The position numbers were made by a program, and so were the translations under genes. A stretch of DNA of 64,000 nucleotides from positions 558,001 to 622,000 of the forward strand of contig JAHLLH010000001.1 of the NCBI GenBank assembly GCA_020444265.1, given 5' to 3'. The DNA is from a bacterium (lineage in GTDB: Bacteria; Electryoneota; Electryoneia; Electryoneales; Electryoneaceae). Position 1 is the stretch's first letter, and every line of letters starts with the position of its first letter. The notes beneath the pieces were generated by a model. That model saw only the letters and a program-made list of their open reading frames with translations. It did no database searches and was not told where the DNA came from. Positions 1 through 9,665 of the stretch are shown piece after piece.

Positions 1-1
1 A

Positions 2-400
2 ATGGCAATTCTAATCCCGATCGCGCTCCCAATCGCGCACGACATCCCCCTTGCCGCAGGAATGGAACAAGCCGACGTATTCCACATCATACTGGGCTCC
101 ATTGGTGCTGTGCTTGCTGGAGCGACTTTTGGAGACCACTGTAGCCCCATATCGGATACAACGATTCTCTCATCCATGGCCAGCGGTTGCAACCATATTG
201 ACCATGTGCGAAGCCAGATTCCCTACGCACTCATCACAGCAGGATTTGCGATCTTGTTCGGCTATCTGCCTGCTGGCTTGGGGTTTTACCCTCTTCCCGG
301 GCTCTTGCTCGGAATCGTCCTTCTGTTTGCATTGGTGCGCTTCTTTCCCCCAACTTTAGACAGTTCCACTTCAACCCACCACCATGGAGACCACGACTGA
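2..400 (+). CDS. nhaC: Na+/H+ antiporter, NhaC-type (C-terminal fragment, 5' end outside window)
   Basis: This is the last ~132 codons of an open frame that enters from the left edge, so the true start is outside the window. The fragment carries the stretch GDHCSPISDTTILSS, which matches the conserved C-terminal half of the NhaC/DUF1504-like Na+/H+ antiporter family, followed by two hydrophobic segments and a short histidine-rich tail (HHHGDHD). The family exchanges cytoplasmic Na+ for external H+ across the inner membrane. It ends about 180 bases before the polysaccharide operon and need not be functionally linked to it. Family assignment is fairly secure; the subfamily (NhaC versus a related putative antiporter) cannot be decided from the fragment. 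Confidence 0.8.
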   Translation: MAILIPIALPIAHDIPLAAGMEQADVFHIILGSIGAVLAGATFGDHCSPISDTTILSSMASGCNHIDHVRSQIPYALITAGFAILFGYLPAGLGFYPLPGLLLGIVLLFALVRFFPPTLDSSTSTHHHGDHD

Positions 401-580
401 CCCGTTTGTGATCAGTTTTCAAACACTCGAAGCGATAGGAAAACAGCTTCCTTCAAGGGTCTGTTTGCCGTTGTCGTATTGCTTCGTTTAGTCGTGGAAT
501 GTACCTTCCACCTTCGATTTTATACGTTTCAACCGTGTCCCGTCGGCCAGTCCACGGCGGGCGAACCACATGGAGTTGGC
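401..580 (+). other. Intergenic region upstream of polysaccharide operon
   Basis: About 180 bases separate the antiporter from the Wzz-like gene. A short hairpin can be drawn at 494-511 (GTGGAA / TTCCAC, six pairs, loop of six) followed by a T-rich run, which could be a weak terminator for the antiporter gene. A promoter for the polysaccharide operon is expected here, but I see no convincing -35/-10 pair. An in-frame TTG at 479 would extend the downstream protein by 34 residues, but those residues look non-coding. Confidence 0.35.
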
Positions 581-1801
581 ATGTCGCCGTCAGGGAAGAA
601 TGAACAGGTGGGCGCCACCCTCTGGGATCATCTTGCTCTCATTATGAAATGGCGCAAGTTGTTCACCGTTGTCCTCACATTTGTTGCCATCGGTGCAGTG
701 GCATATGCTTTGGTTGCGCAGGTCTGGTTCAAAACGGAAAGTCGTATTCTCCCGCCCCCTGCGAACAATTTCGGCCTGGGCAGTATTCTTCCTGGTTTAA
801 ACATGGGAGCACTCGGTGCTGGATCGCTTCTGTCGGATGAGTCAAACCTTGTGGCGAATGTCCTTGAGAGTAGAACGTTGCGTGATGCTGTAATCGACAC
901 CTTCCAGTGGATGGAGCGCGAGGAATACAAGTACCGGATCTCAGCTTACAAACGATACACCAAGCTGATCCAATGGGAATTGACCGAAGACGGCGCCATT
1001 TCTCTTGAGGTCGAGGAGGAATCGCCTGAACTGGCCCAATCAACAGCTCAGTTCATTCTCGACTACCTCATGAGTGAATACATTCGAATTTCAACTCTCC
1101 AAGCTGGTCAGCAGCGGAGCTTCATCGAAAAACGCGTCGATGAAAACCTCAAGGCCATTGAGATAGCCGAAAACTCCATGATGGCGTTCCAGAAACAAAC
1201 AGGTGTCATCTCAGTAGAGGATCAATTACGCACATCGGTGGAAGCCGTTGCTCAACTAAGCACAGAACTCTACTCAGCAGAAGTTCAGCTTGAAGTATTC
1301 AAAAAGACACTTCCGCCCAGCTCATCGGAAGTACTAATGGCGCAGCAGCAGGTAAACGCATTGCGTGACAAGTTGGACGAGCTAAACGAGGTTGGTGAAA
1401 ACAACTCGAAGGACTTTTTCATCTCAATCAATCAGGGTCCTGAAGTCGGCATTCAGTTTTTCCGTCTGCAGCGCGAGATTGAAACTCAAGCTCTCATCCT
1501 TCAATTCCTGATCCCGCAGATGGAGCAGGCGAAGATCCTAGAAGAACAAGACAAGAGTACGATGATCGTACTCGATCAGCCCATGCTTCCTGATCGCAAA
1601 TCACGTCCCAAGCGAGCCTTGGTTGTCATCGCTGCATTGTTCGTCGCCTTTATCGTACTCTACCTGATAGTCGCGTTCATCGAATGGCTGCGTTTGATGC
1701 AGATTCGGGATAAAGAACAGTACGAAAAAGTGGACTTTGTACTCGATAGTGCGAAACCTACACGCTTTTTTGGAAAAGACAGAAACGATTCAATCGAGTG
1801 A
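581..1801 (+). CDS. Wzz-like polysaccharide co-polymerase (chain-length determinant)
   Basis: A 406-residue inner-membrane protein with the layout of Wzz/PCP proteins: a transmembrane segment near the N-terminus (around residues 23-47), a long periplasmic region rich in coiled-coil helices, and a second transmembrane segment near the C-terminus (around residues 345-370). The stretch LDQPMLPDRKSRPKRAL just before the second segment is the typical Pro-rich Wzz signature. Such proteins set the length of Wzy-polymerised polysaccharide. The ATG at 581 is chosen because GGAG lies five bases upstream; an upstream TTG gives an implausible extension. No Walker motif or tyrosine-kinase domain follows, so this is not a fused BY-kinase type. 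Its stop overlaps the next gene in GTGA. Confidence 0.85.
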   Translation: MSPSGKNEQVGATLWDHLALIMKWRKLFTVVLTFVAIGAVAYALVAQVWFKTESRILPPPANNFGLGSILPGLNMGALGAGSLLSDESNLVANVLESRTLRDAVIDTFQWMEREEYKYRISAYKRYTKLIQWELTEDGAISLEVEEESPELAQSTAQFILDYLMSEYIRISTLQAGQQRSFIEKRVDENLKAIEIAENSMMAFQKQTGVISVEDQLRTSVEAVAQLSTELYSAEVQLEVFKKTLPPSSSEVLMAQQQVNALRDKLDELNEVGENNSKDFFISINQGPEVGIQFFRLQREIETQALILQFLIPQMEQAKILEEQDKSTMIVLDQPMLPDRKSRPKRALVVIAALFVAFIVLYLIVAFIEWLRLMQIRDKEQYEKVDFVLDSAKPTRFFGKDRNDSIE

Positions 1802-3243
1802 GTGTCCTGCAGTACATTGAAGAGCGGAGCGGGATACGCCACGCACCCTTCCTCTTCCTAATTGCCCTCGGTGTGATCGGTATTGCCACACTGGGGTATT
1901 CTCAGATTGGAACCACCGCAGTCATTGCGGTGGCCGCAGGGATCCTCTTTGTCTATTTCGCAGCTTGGCGTGCAGAAACTTTCCCGTTGTTATTCCTAGT
2001 GTATGTTTCTCTCTTTCCGATCGGGATTTACGCAGCACAGTTCGGTGTTTTCCCAGTCCCCTTTCACCCCAAGGCAATTCCTCTTTTCATGGCGCTCAGT
2101 TTTATCATCCTCTTCTTGCATAAAGAACTTGATCCAAGGAGGTTGGTTGCCGAGCGACACCCAAAGGATGCGGTTGGAAAGTTTGTTGCGCTTTTTCTGA
2201 TCTGGGCATCAGCGACCATTTTATTTGGAATCAGCCAAGGCCATAAACCATTTGCACTTGAATCTGAAGTTCAGATGTACTTGCTGTTTTTCAGTTTTTT
2301 TCTTTGGCGTTCCATTTTTCGCTGGAAAGGCCAAATCGAAAACTGGTTAATCATTTTCGCCATTATCGGAGTGCTGACAGCCCTCGAATACATCACACTC
2401 GTTGCATACGTATTTCAAGATATTATCACGTTTGTATTGTTCAGAAATGTGACCCGTCAGTCGCAGGTGATCATTGGTGCATTACCGATCGTCTTGTCAC
2501 TTTTCCTGATCTACCGGAGCAAATGGGTTCGGGTTGGGGCTGCCATTTCAGTCCTGCTGTTCGTCGTTCAGGTATTCCTGACTCAGCAGCGAATCATTTG
2601 GCTATCATTTGTGTTGATGACCTACATCTACATCACGCTTTACCTCTTTCGAAAAGGAATCAAGAAATCGTCCCTGGTTCGATGGATGCTGGTTTCATTC
2701 CTGCTTCTTGCCCTCTTGCTCGGCCTATTGCTCCTTGCAGCATGGGTATTCAACACCGACATCGACGTTCTTCTATCCAGATGGGAAAAGGTTCAAAGCT
2801 TGACCGACGAATCGTTCATGATGCGAGTTTACGATTCACGTCACTTGATTGAGCTTGTAGGCAATAAATGGCTCACAGGATTGGGCGGCGGGATGGAGTT
2901 ACAAATCATCCCCTCGTCGATGTACTTTCATTTCATTGATGTCAGCTATCTGACGGCGTACCTGAAGGGTGGGATCCCCTTTGCACTTTTACTCGTTCTT
3001 GTTTACCTCGGTGGTATATACAGGGCGTTTCAGGTCTATCGCCGTACGGCTGGAACATCCACGCAATATTATGCCATTGCCATTATCACCGCTTTAAGCG
3101 GACAGATGATGGCAGGAATCACCACTGTTTCAATGATTTACTACCGATTTATCTTTATCTGGATGATGTTGATCGCTGCGGCGGTCGTACTATACGAACG
3201 AGTTAAACGACAACAATCCGAGGAAGCAACGGTCGATGCCTGA
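1798..3243 (+). CDS. O-antigen polymerase/ligase-like membrane protein
   Basis: A 481-residue protein with around ten or more hydrophobic segments and a larger loop in the second half, the architecture of Wzy polymerases and WaaL-type O-antigen ligases. It contains QQRIIWLSF near mid-protein and GLGGGMEL in the main loop, consistent with the Wzy_C/O-antigen ligase family, though these proteins are too divergent to separate polymerase from ligase by eye. The start is GTG, overlapping the stop of the Wzz-like gene (GTGA), so the two are probably translationally coupled. A Wzz-like partner next door favours the polymerase role. Substrate unknown. Confidence 0.75.
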   Translation: MSVLQYIEERSGIRHAPFLFLIALGVIGIATLGYSQIGTTAVIAVAAGILFVYFAAWRAETFPLLFLVYVSLFPIGIYAAQFGVFPVPFHPKAIPLFMALSFIILFLHKELDPRRLVAERHPKDAVGKFVALFLIWASATILFGISQGHKPFALESEVQMYLLFFSFFLWRSIFRWKGQIENWLIIFAIIGVLTALEYITLVAYVFQDIITFVLFRNVTRQSQVIIGALPIVLSLFLIYRSKWVRVGAAISVLLFVVQVFLTQQRIIWLSFVLMTYIYITLYLFRKGIKKSSLVRWMLVSFLLLALLLGLLLLAAWVFNTDIDVLLSRWEKVQSLTDESFMMRVYDSRHLIELVGNKWLTGLGGGMELQIIPSSMYFHFIDVSYLTAYLKGGIPFALLLVLVYLGGIYRAFQVYRRTAGTSTQYYAIAIITALSGQMMAGITTVSMIYYRFIFIWMMLIAAAVVLYERVKRQQSEEATVDA

Positions 3244-4459
3244 ACCACAGCCAAAACGTGTACTGATGCTCTGCTCAAGGCACAATGCTCTGGATGGACG
3301 TGTTTTTCAGCTGGAGGCGAAGGCACTTGTAGCTGCCGACCACCAGGTGACGATTGTCGCTCCGATGTATGGCGAAGAAGCCGTTCAGGAAATCGTAGAT
3401 GGTATTCGAATCCTCCGCTACAAGAAGAAATCCAACCCAATCTTGCGAAAACTCCATACCGTACTGACATTGGTCCGATTCGCCGTCCAGACCCCCGCAG
3501 ATGTCCTGCATGTTCACGAGGTAGATAGTTCACTAGTCGCTGGAGCAATTGCCAAGAAACGACTGGCACGATACGGTAGGCAGATAAAGCTGCTGTTTGA
3601 CAGCCATGAAGTTTGGCCCTATTTCTTCGCAACGTTTCGTAGGGCGGAGTTTCTGCGTAGAATCATTGTTCATATCGTGACCGAATTCGAGCATATGATG
3701 GTCCGAAAGTATGTGGATGTCATGATCGCGGCCCATGAACTCGAAACAAACTATTATTTATGGCAGGACCCCTGGACCCCAGCCTTCTGTGTTTTTGGTG
3801 CGCCTCCCCTCGAATCATGGGAAAAACCGGTTGCCAAACGTGGTGCGATTCGAACCATCGGGCATGATGGGTATTTCTCATTGCAGCGTGGAATGGATGT
3901 CATGCTCAATGCTTTCGAGCATCTGGCCGAAGATTTCCCTGATCTCAAGTTCCTTGCCGCTGGAGATTTCATGAATCCTGAGGACAAGGTATACTATGAT
4001 TCTTGGGCTGATCGTACCGGGCTCGGAGATCGTGTTGAAACGGTTGGTTGGGTCGACCGCTCCGATGTTCTCTCCTACCTAGAACGTATGGATATCGGTC
4101 TGGTGGCGAACCGCCCGGATATTCACAGCGTTCGTTGCTGGCCTGCGAACAAAATGATGTACTATATGGGTCGTGGAATTCCTGTTGTATCTACCCCCGT
4201 TCCTCTGTACAGGCGCTACATTGATGCAAACCATTGTGGACGGGTTGCTGATCAGTTTAGTGGTACCTCGCTTGCAAAGGCAATTCGTGAGCTTCTGGAC
4301 AGGCCGAAAGATACCCGAAGGATGGGTATGAATGGATACAAAGCCGTATTGAGGGACTTCAATTCCAGGGATGCGATCCGCAACCTGCATGCAGCGTACG
4401 AGGCGCTCGATAAATCGATTGAGCGACTTGACGATGAACAAGTAACCTTACAAGGGTAA
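3236..4459 (+). CDS. Glycosyltransferase family 4 (GT-B fold)
   Basis: A 407-residue GT-B-type glycosyltransferase. The N-terminal half starts with RVLMLCSRHNALDGRVF, typical of GT4 acceptor domains, and has a DSHEVWP segment in the first domain. The C-terminal half has GWVDRSDVLSYL followed by YMGRGIPVVST and an expected nucleotide-sugar binding region. It probably adds one sugar to a lipid-linked repeat unit on the cytoplasmic face. It starts inside the end of the polymerase gene (8-base overlap) and is followed after four bases by a GT2 gene. The sugar donor cannot be deduced. Confidence 0.85.
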   Translation: MPEPQPKRVLMLCSRHNALDGRVFQLEAKALVAADHQVTIVAPMYGEEAVQEIVDGIRILRYKKKSNPILRKLHTVLTLVRFAVQTPADVLHVHEVDSSLVAGAIAKKRLARYGRQIKLLFDSHEVWPYFFATFRRAEFLRRIIVHIVTEFEHMMVRKYVDVMIAAHELETNYYLWQDPWTPAFCVFGAPPLESWEKPVAKRGAIRTIGHDGYFSLQRGMDVMLNAFEHLAEDFPDLKFLAAGDFMNPEDKVYYDSWADRTGLGDRVETVGWVDRSDVLSYLERMDIGLVANRPDIHSVRCWPANKMMYYMGRGIPVVSTPVPLYRRYIDANHCGRVADQFSGTSLAKAIRELLDRPKDTRRMGMNGYKAVLRDFNSRDAIRNLHAAYEALDKSIERLDDEQVTLQG

Positions 4460-4463
4460 AACT

Positions 4464-5627
4464 GTGTTGCTGGCGTTCTTCTTTTTTATCCCCCTCGCAC
4501 TGGTTGTCTATCACCTCGTGCTCTTCCCGGCTGGGCTCCTTTATGTTGCTTCCAAGAAACCGGACACTCCTCCTCCGCCCTTGTTGGATGAAGAGTTACC
4601 AACCATCGACCTGATGATTGCTGCGCGAAACGAGGAAGCATCTATCGCGGGGAAACTGGAAAATAGCCTTGAGCTGAACTACCCGAAGGAAAAGCTGCGT
4701 ATTATCGTATTGGCCAATGGCTGTACGGATTCAACCGTCAAAATTGTCAAATCCTTTGAGGATCGTGGTGTCATCCTCTTTGAGGATGGTCCGATCGGCA
4801 AAGTGATGGCACAGAATAACGCTGTTGAGCGATCTGAAGCGGATGTCATCGTCTTCTCCGATGCCAATACCCACTACAATCTGGATGCACTACGTCTACT
4901 GGTTTCGCATTTTCAGGATGAGACTGTTGGTGTTGCGTGTGGTCGTCATATCTATGTGAATACTGATGATCCAACAGGTGCAGGCGAAGGATTCTATTGG
5001 AATGATGTCGAAACTCGTTTGAAGAAAGCAGAATCTGCATTAGGCGGTTTGATTGGTGCGAATGGCTCTATTTATGCTCTGCGCCGCGAATTATACGTAC
5101 CGATGCCGAACACGGTCATCAGCGATTTTATCGAACCACTCTCCATCGCACTAAATGGCTATCGCACAGTGTATGAGCCGCGTGCACATTCCTATGAGGA
5201 TGCAGAGCCAACCTTTAAGCAGGAATATGCCAGAAAAGCACGGACAGTCCGACGCACCGCTTATTCTCTGATCGTGATGCCTTGGCTACTTGATCCACGC
5301 AAGAGTGGTTCGCTCGCCTTCCTTATCTTCAGCCATAAAGTATTGCGCTGGTTTACACCTGTTCTTCTGCTTTTGGCCTTGTTTGCAGCGACATTAAGAA
5401 TTCTTGGTGGAAAAGAGCATCAGCTCGATAGGCTCTTCTTTGTTGGGATGACCCTTTTCGGTTTCCTCGCTCTGCTTGGGCGAGGTATTGCATCCGACAC
5501 GAAAGTACCAATTCTCACCCAGATTTATTATGTCGCACTGATGTTCCGTGCGGCCATGCAGGGATTGTACGAGGCATTTACCGAGGGCCACGAGGCTGTA
5601 TGGGATCACGCCCGTTCCGCTGGATAA
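4464..5627 (+). CDS. Membrane-associated glycosyltransferase family 2
   Basis: A 387-residue processive-type GT2. It has one N-terminal transmembrane segment, then a GT-A domain starting TIDLMIAARNEEASI with ANGCTDST and FSDANT (the DxD-like metal site). Around residue 255 comes the cluster QEYARKARTVRR, resembling the Q/RxxRW region, and then three or so C-terminal membrane segments. This is the arrangement of cellulose/hyaluronan-synthase-like GT2 proteins. The start is GTG at 4464 with AAGGG about seven bases upstream. It overlaps the next gene by 28 bases. Its role is inferred from the operon: extending a surface polysaccharide or its repeat unit. Confidence 0.85.
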   Translation: MLLAFFFFIPLALVVYHLVLFPAGLLYVASKKPDTPPPPLLDEELPTIDLMIAARNEEASIAGKLENSLELNYPKEKLRIIVLANGCTDSTVKIVKSFEDRGVILFEDGPIGKVMAQNNAVERSEADVIVFSDANTHYNLDALRLLVSHFQDETVGVACGRHIYVNTDDPTGAGEGFYWNDVETRLKKAESALGGLIGANGSIYALRRELYVPMPNTVISDFIEPLSIALNGYRTVYEPRAHSYEDAEPTFKQEYARKARTVRRTAYSLIVMPWLLDPRKSGSLAFLIFSHKVLRWFTPVLLLLALFAATLRILGGKEHQLDRLFFVGMTLFGFLALLGRGIASDTKVPILTQIYYVALMFRAAMQGLYEAFTEGHEAVWDHARSAG

Positions 5628-7009
5628 TACGTCACCGATGGCCCGCACTCCTTATCATTGATGTGCTCGCCATGCAGGTGGCTTTTGGATTAACGTATGC
5701 CCTTCGGTTTGATACGGGGTTTTTCTCTGCTCCGTTGCGTCCTGATTTCCTGCCAGTTGCTGGCCTTGCGACTCTCTACTGGATTATCCTCTTTACGTTG
5801 ACTGGCGCATACAGAAGGAAGATCAGCACCTCCAGGTACGAAGCTGTCGTGGAAATGATTAAGCCTATTTTGCTAGGGCTGGTCATCCTTTTCCTTGTGA
5901 CGATGGATCCCGAGGCTCCCCTTTCTTCCACAAGACTGGTTCTCGCGACATATGGCGCTCTGCTCTTCTTTACCACATCCTTTGGTCGCATAAGCTTCCG
6001 TTCGTTTATCCGCAATCTGTTTCGACGTCGGATTGGTCTGTTTAAGTCGATTATTGTGGGACATGGTCCTCGAGGTCAGGAATTGCTGCGCGTTCTCCAG
6101 ACACAACCCGTGTTTGGTCATGAGATCATTGCAGTCGTAACCGACAAGAGCGATAAAGACCCGTGCGAATCTCTTCCCAGTTACCATCTTGACCAATTGG
6201 AGGATGTCCTGGAGAATCCTCCTGGCGGTGAAATTGAGTACGCCCTTGTTGCGCTTGAACCGGACAAACGGGACCGGGTCCTCAGTGTTATTGACAGGAT
6301 CCATCGCCACTTCATCCGTGTGATGATCGTCCCCGACTTCTTCCAGATTCTGGTTGGGATGGCTAAAAGCCGGGAGCTGTATGGGGTCCCATTGTTGGAG
6401 GTTTTTCCTGATCTGTTGGATCCAGCCTCGCAGCTGATCAAACGAGTTATCGACCTGGTTGTCGCATTTCTTGTTTTGATCATCGGGTTCCCGATCATGG
6501 CATTGGTTGCGCTTGCAGTAAAAGTGGATAGTAAAGGCCCGGTTCTCTATCGCCAGAAGAGGGTTGGCTATCGTGGACGTGAATTCACCTTGCTCAAATT
6601 CCGAAGTATGTCCGTAGATGCGGAGAAAAAGACCGGAGCAATCTGGGCCAGTGAGGATGACCCGCGCATTACTCGTGCGGGAAAATTCCTTCGTTCTAGC
6701 CGTCTCGATGAGCTGCCACAGGCGTGGAACGTTCTACTGGGTCACATGAGCCTTGTCGGTCCGCGGCCTGAGCGAAAGGTATTTGTCGATCAGTTTGCGA
6801 AGGAAATACCTTTTTATACACGCCGTTTAAACGTCAAACCTGGCATCACTGGATGGGCTCAGGTCCGGCGTGGCTACGATGCCAGTATTGATGATGTGAA
6901 AGACAAACTCCAATACGATCTGTTTTATCTGGAAAACATGTCGATTGGTTTGGATATCAAGATCCTGATCAACACCATTTGGGTGATGTTTGCAGGAAAA
7001 GGTCAGTAG
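5600..7009 (+). CDS. WbaP/WcaJ-type undecaprenyl-phosphate sugar-phosphate transferase
   Basis: A 469-residue polyprenol phosphoglycosyltransferase of the exopolysaccharide glycosylphosphotransferase family. Four or so transmembrane segments (residues 10-125) precede a Rossmann-like CoA-binding-3 domain (about 140-255), and after a further membrane helix comes the bacterial sugar transferase domain. The latter carries YRQKRVGYRG, LKFRSM, the catalytic pair SRLDELPQ, the GPRPE motif and KPGITGWAQV. It starts synthesis of a lipid-linked polysaccharide by moving a hexose-1-phosphate to undecaprenyl phosphate. It ends the polysaccharide operon. No Wzx flippase is encoded between the antiporter and serS. 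Confidence 0.92.
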   Translation: MGSRPFRWIIRHRWPALLIIDVLAMQVAFGLTYALRFDTGFFSAPLRPDFLPVAGLATLYWIILFTLTGAYRRKISTSRYEAVVEMIKPILLGLVILFLVTMDPEAPLSSTRLVLATYGALLFFTTSFGRISFRSFIRNLFRRRIGLFKSIIVGHGPRGQELLRVLQTQPVFGHEIIAVVTDKSDKDPCESLPSYHLDQLEDVLENPPGGEIEYALVALEPDKRDRVLSVIDRIHRHFIRVMIVPDFFQILVGMAKSRELYGVPLLEVFPDLLDPASQLIKRVIDLVVAFLVLIIGFPIMALVALAVKVDSKGPVLYRQKRVGYRGREFTLLKFRSMSVDAEKKTGAIWASEDDPRITRAGKFLRSSRLDELPQAWNVLLGHMSLVGPRPERKVFVDQFAKEIPFYTRRLNVKPGITGWAQVRRGYDASIDDVKDKLQYDLFYLENMSIGLDIKILINTIWVMFAGKGQ

Positions 7010-7031
7010 ACGATTACCGTGAGTTTTCAGG

Positions 7032-8315
7032 ATGCATGACATTCGCAGGGTGCGCGAAGTACCCGAAGAGGTAAAAAAATCCATCGGCCGGAAAAACTTC
7101 CAGGCCGACGTTGATCATCTGCTCGAGATGGACAATCGCTGGCGTGACTTGACTAAATCGGGTGATGACCTCCGTGCCGAGATGAATAAAGCGAGCAAGG
7201 CCATCGGCGAGGCAAAAAAGGCTGGTCGTGATGCGGCAGAAGAGATGGAAGCATCACGACAGTTGAAAGAAAAAGGTGTACAGATCGAAGAGGAGAAACG
7301 CGATCTGCGTCAGAAGATGGATGAGCTCCTGATGAGCTGGCCTGCTGAACCTGCCGATGATGCGCCTGAAGGGTTTACTGCAGCTGATAATGTGGTCTAC
7401 AAAGAAGCTGGCTCGCTTCCGAGCTACGACTTCTCCCCTGCCGACCATCTTACCCTCGCGAAAAACCTTGGATTACTCGATATGGACCGGGGTGCCAAAG
7501 TGACCGGTTCGGGGTGGCCACTTTACACCGGAATGGGCGCATCCCTCGAACGTGCGTTGATTAATTTTATGCTCGATACGCATTCCCGGGAGAATGGGTA
7601 CCGTGAGCTCTTTGTGCCGATGGTGGTAAATCGTGATTCGGCACGTGGAACGGGTCAGCTTCCAAAGCTGGAAAACGACATGTACCACATCGATCAGGAA
7701 GACTTTTTCCTGATCCCGACCTCGGAAGTCCCGATCACCAACATGCATCGGGATGAAATTCTTGATCTGGAAGAACTTCCCCTCCGGTATACAGCATTTT
7801 CCTCCTGTTTCCGTCGTGAAGCAGGCGCGTATGGTGCAGAAACACGTGGGCTATTGCGCGTTCACCAGTTCAACAAAGTTGAACTCGTTCAGATTGTGAA
7901 ACCATCCGAGAGTGCAGAGGTTCATCAGCAAATTCTTGCGCAGGCTACCAGTATTCTCGATCGTTTGAACATTCCATATCGTGTCATCGAATTGTGCGCT
8001 GGCGACATGTCCTTTGCAGCGGCAAAATGCTTTGACATTGAAGTCTGGTCTCCTGCCAATGAAACATGGCTGGAAGCCAGCAGCGTAAGCAATTTCCTCG
8101 ATTTTCAAGCACGCAGAATGAACCTTCGGTATCGTCCAGAAGGAGGAGGTAAACCTGAGCATCCCCACACGTTGAACGGGTCTGGATTAGCAACAAGTCG
8201 TCTGATGGTCTCGCTGCTCGAATGCAATCAGACGAAAGAGGGTGAAATTGTGATACCGGAAGCCTTGCGTCCCTACCTTGGCGGGATGGAGCGAATCACG
8301 GGAGATCACCGTTGA
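7032..8315 (+). CDS. serS: Seryl-tRNA synthetase
   Basis: A 427-residue class II aminoacyl-tRNA synthetase of normal length. The N-terminal ~110 residues form the antiparallel coiled-coil that contacts the tRNA(Ser) long arm. Motif 2 is visible as SSCFRREAGAYGAETRGL, with the HQFNKVE strand after it, and motif 3 as NGSGLATSRL near the C-terminus, ending in PEALRPYLGG. It charges tRNA(Ser), and tRNA(Sec) where present, with serine in the cytoplasm. It starts 22 bases after the polysaccharide operon and overlaps trkA at its stop, so it may be co-transcribed with both. Confidence 0.97.
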   Translation: MHDIRRVREVPEEVKKSIGRKNFQADVDHLLEMDNRWRDLTKSGDDLRAEMNKASKAIGEAKKAGRDAAEEMEASRQLKEKGVQIEEEKRDLRQKMDELLMSWPAEPADDAPEGFTAADNVVYKEAGSLPSYDFSPADHLTLAKNLGLLDMDRGAKVTGSGWPLYTGMGASLERALINFMLDTHSRENGYRELFVPMVVNRDSARGTGQLPKLENDMYHIDQEDFFLIPTSEVPITNMHRDEILDLEELPLRYTAFSSCFRREAGAYGAETRGLLRVHQFNKVELVQIVKPSESAEVHQQILAQATSILDRLNIPYRVIELCAGDMSFAAAKCFDIEVWSPANETWLEASSVSNFLDFQARRMNLRYRPEGGGKPEHPHTLNGSGLATSRLMVSLLECNQTKEGEIVIPEALRPYLGGMERITGDHR

Positions 8316-9658
8316 AAATCTTGATCATCGGTGCGGGAGAAGTGGGTGGGCACCTGGCTCGGCTGTTGAGCCAGGAGAACCACGACATTACTGTCGTCGA
8401 TCAGGACCCGGAGCGTATCTCTCTACTATCCAGTACGTTGGATGTCATGGCGATTGAAGGCCAGGGCATGAGCCCCACGGTATTGCGTGAAGCAGGCATT
8501 GAAACAACGGACATGCTCATCGCGGTGACCACCGTCGATGAAGTCAACATACTCACCTGTATGATCGCTAAGCAGTTTGGCGTTAAAACCAAGATAGCAC
8601 GTGTCCGAAACCGCGAATTCAGTTCTGAACAAACCTTCCTTGATCCAGCAGATCTCGGCATCGACTTGATCATTCATCCTGAACTTGAAGCGATGCGTGA
8701 AGTCGTACGACTTGTGCGATACCCCCAGGTCCTTGAGATGATCACCTTCTGTGATGACACCATCGCCATCGCTGGACTAAAAGTGATCGAAGGCTCCCCT
8801 GTTGCCGGACGGACTCTGCTCGATATTGATAAAGGAACCAAGAATTTCCGCTTCAGGCTGGTCGCGATTAACCGTCAGGGCAAGACGATTATCCCACGCG
8901 GTACGGACAAGGTAGAAGTTGGGGATGATATTTATATATCTGCCCTACACGATGATCTGGCAACCGTTTTCAAGATGGCTGGTCATCGCCAGTGGGAAAC
9001 CCATAATGTGATGATCTATGGCGCCACTTCAATCGGACGTATGGTTGCTGAAGAGCTTGAAAAATATCGTGGGATTCGCGTCAAATTGATCGAACGAAAC
9101 CGGGACCGAGGTCAGGAAGCTGCTGAAGACCTTGAGTCAACAGAAGTTGTGATTGGTGATGCCTCCGATGTCGATTTGATCTCTGCGGAGGGGATTGTGG
9201 ACATGGATGTTTTCGCAGCTCTCAGTGATGACGACGAGGATAATGTTGTTACATCGCTTCTCGCTCGCCATCTGAAAGTACCGAAGACCATCACCCTCAT
9301 CGGAAAATCGGCCTACGTTCCAATCGTTCGAACTATTGGTCTTGATATTGCGATCAACCCACGCCTGCTAACCTCGAACGCAATTCTTAAATACATCCGC
9401 ATCGGACGGATCATCAGCTTGCGACACATGGCTGGAATCAATGCGGAGACGTACGAATTCCTTGTCACGGCAGATTCAAAGGTAGTTGGTCATAAACTCA
9501 AAGATATCAAGTTTCCGACCGGTTCGATTGTGGTGGCCGTCGAACATGAGGATAGTGGTGAAATCCCGGTTGGCGACACACATATTTATGTTGGTGACCG
9601 TGTCGTGGTCTTTTGCCTCCCGGAAGCAGTCAACAAAGTGCTGAAACTGTTCAGTTAG
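8312..9658 (+). CDS. trkA: Trk system potassium uptake regulatory protein TrkA
   Basis: A 448-residue peripheral membrane protein built as two tandem RCK units: TrkA_N/TrkA_C (1-225) and a second copy (226-448). The first NAD-binding site is IGAGEVGG near the N-terminus; the second is the degenerate YGATSIGR, as usual in TrkA. It gates the TrkH channel in response to bound nucleotide. The TTG start at 8312 overlaps the serS stop and has GGAG eight bases upstream. trkH follows after seven bases, giving a complete TrkAH pair. Confidence 0.95.
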   Translation: MKILIIGAGEVGGHLARLLSQENHDITVVDQDPERISLLSSTLDVMAIEGQGMSPTVLREAGIETTDMLIAVTTVDEVNILTCMIAKQFGVKTKIARVRNREFSSEQTFLDPADLGIDLIIHPELEAMREVVRLVRYPQVLEMITFCDDTIAIAGLKVIEGSPVAGRTLLDIDKGTKNFRFRLVAINRQGKTIIPRGTDKVEVGDDIYISALHDDLATVFKMAGHRQWETHNVMIYGATSIGRMVAEELEKYRGIRVKLIERNRDRGQEAAEDLESTEVVIGDASDVDLISAEGIVDMDVFAALSDDDEDNVVTSLLARHLKVPKTITLIGKSAYVPIVRTIGLDIAINPRLLTSNAILKYIRIGRIISLRHMAGINAETYEFLVTADSKVVGHKLKDIKFPTGSIVVAVEHEDSGEIPVGDTHIYVGDRVVVFCLPEAVNKVLKLFS

Positions 9659-9665
9659 GCCAACG

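Noticed and set aside
479-580. N-terminal extension of the Wzz-like protein from a TTG at 479
   Set aside because: The added 34 residues look non-coding; the ATG at 581 has a GGAG ribosome site and yields the typical protein start.
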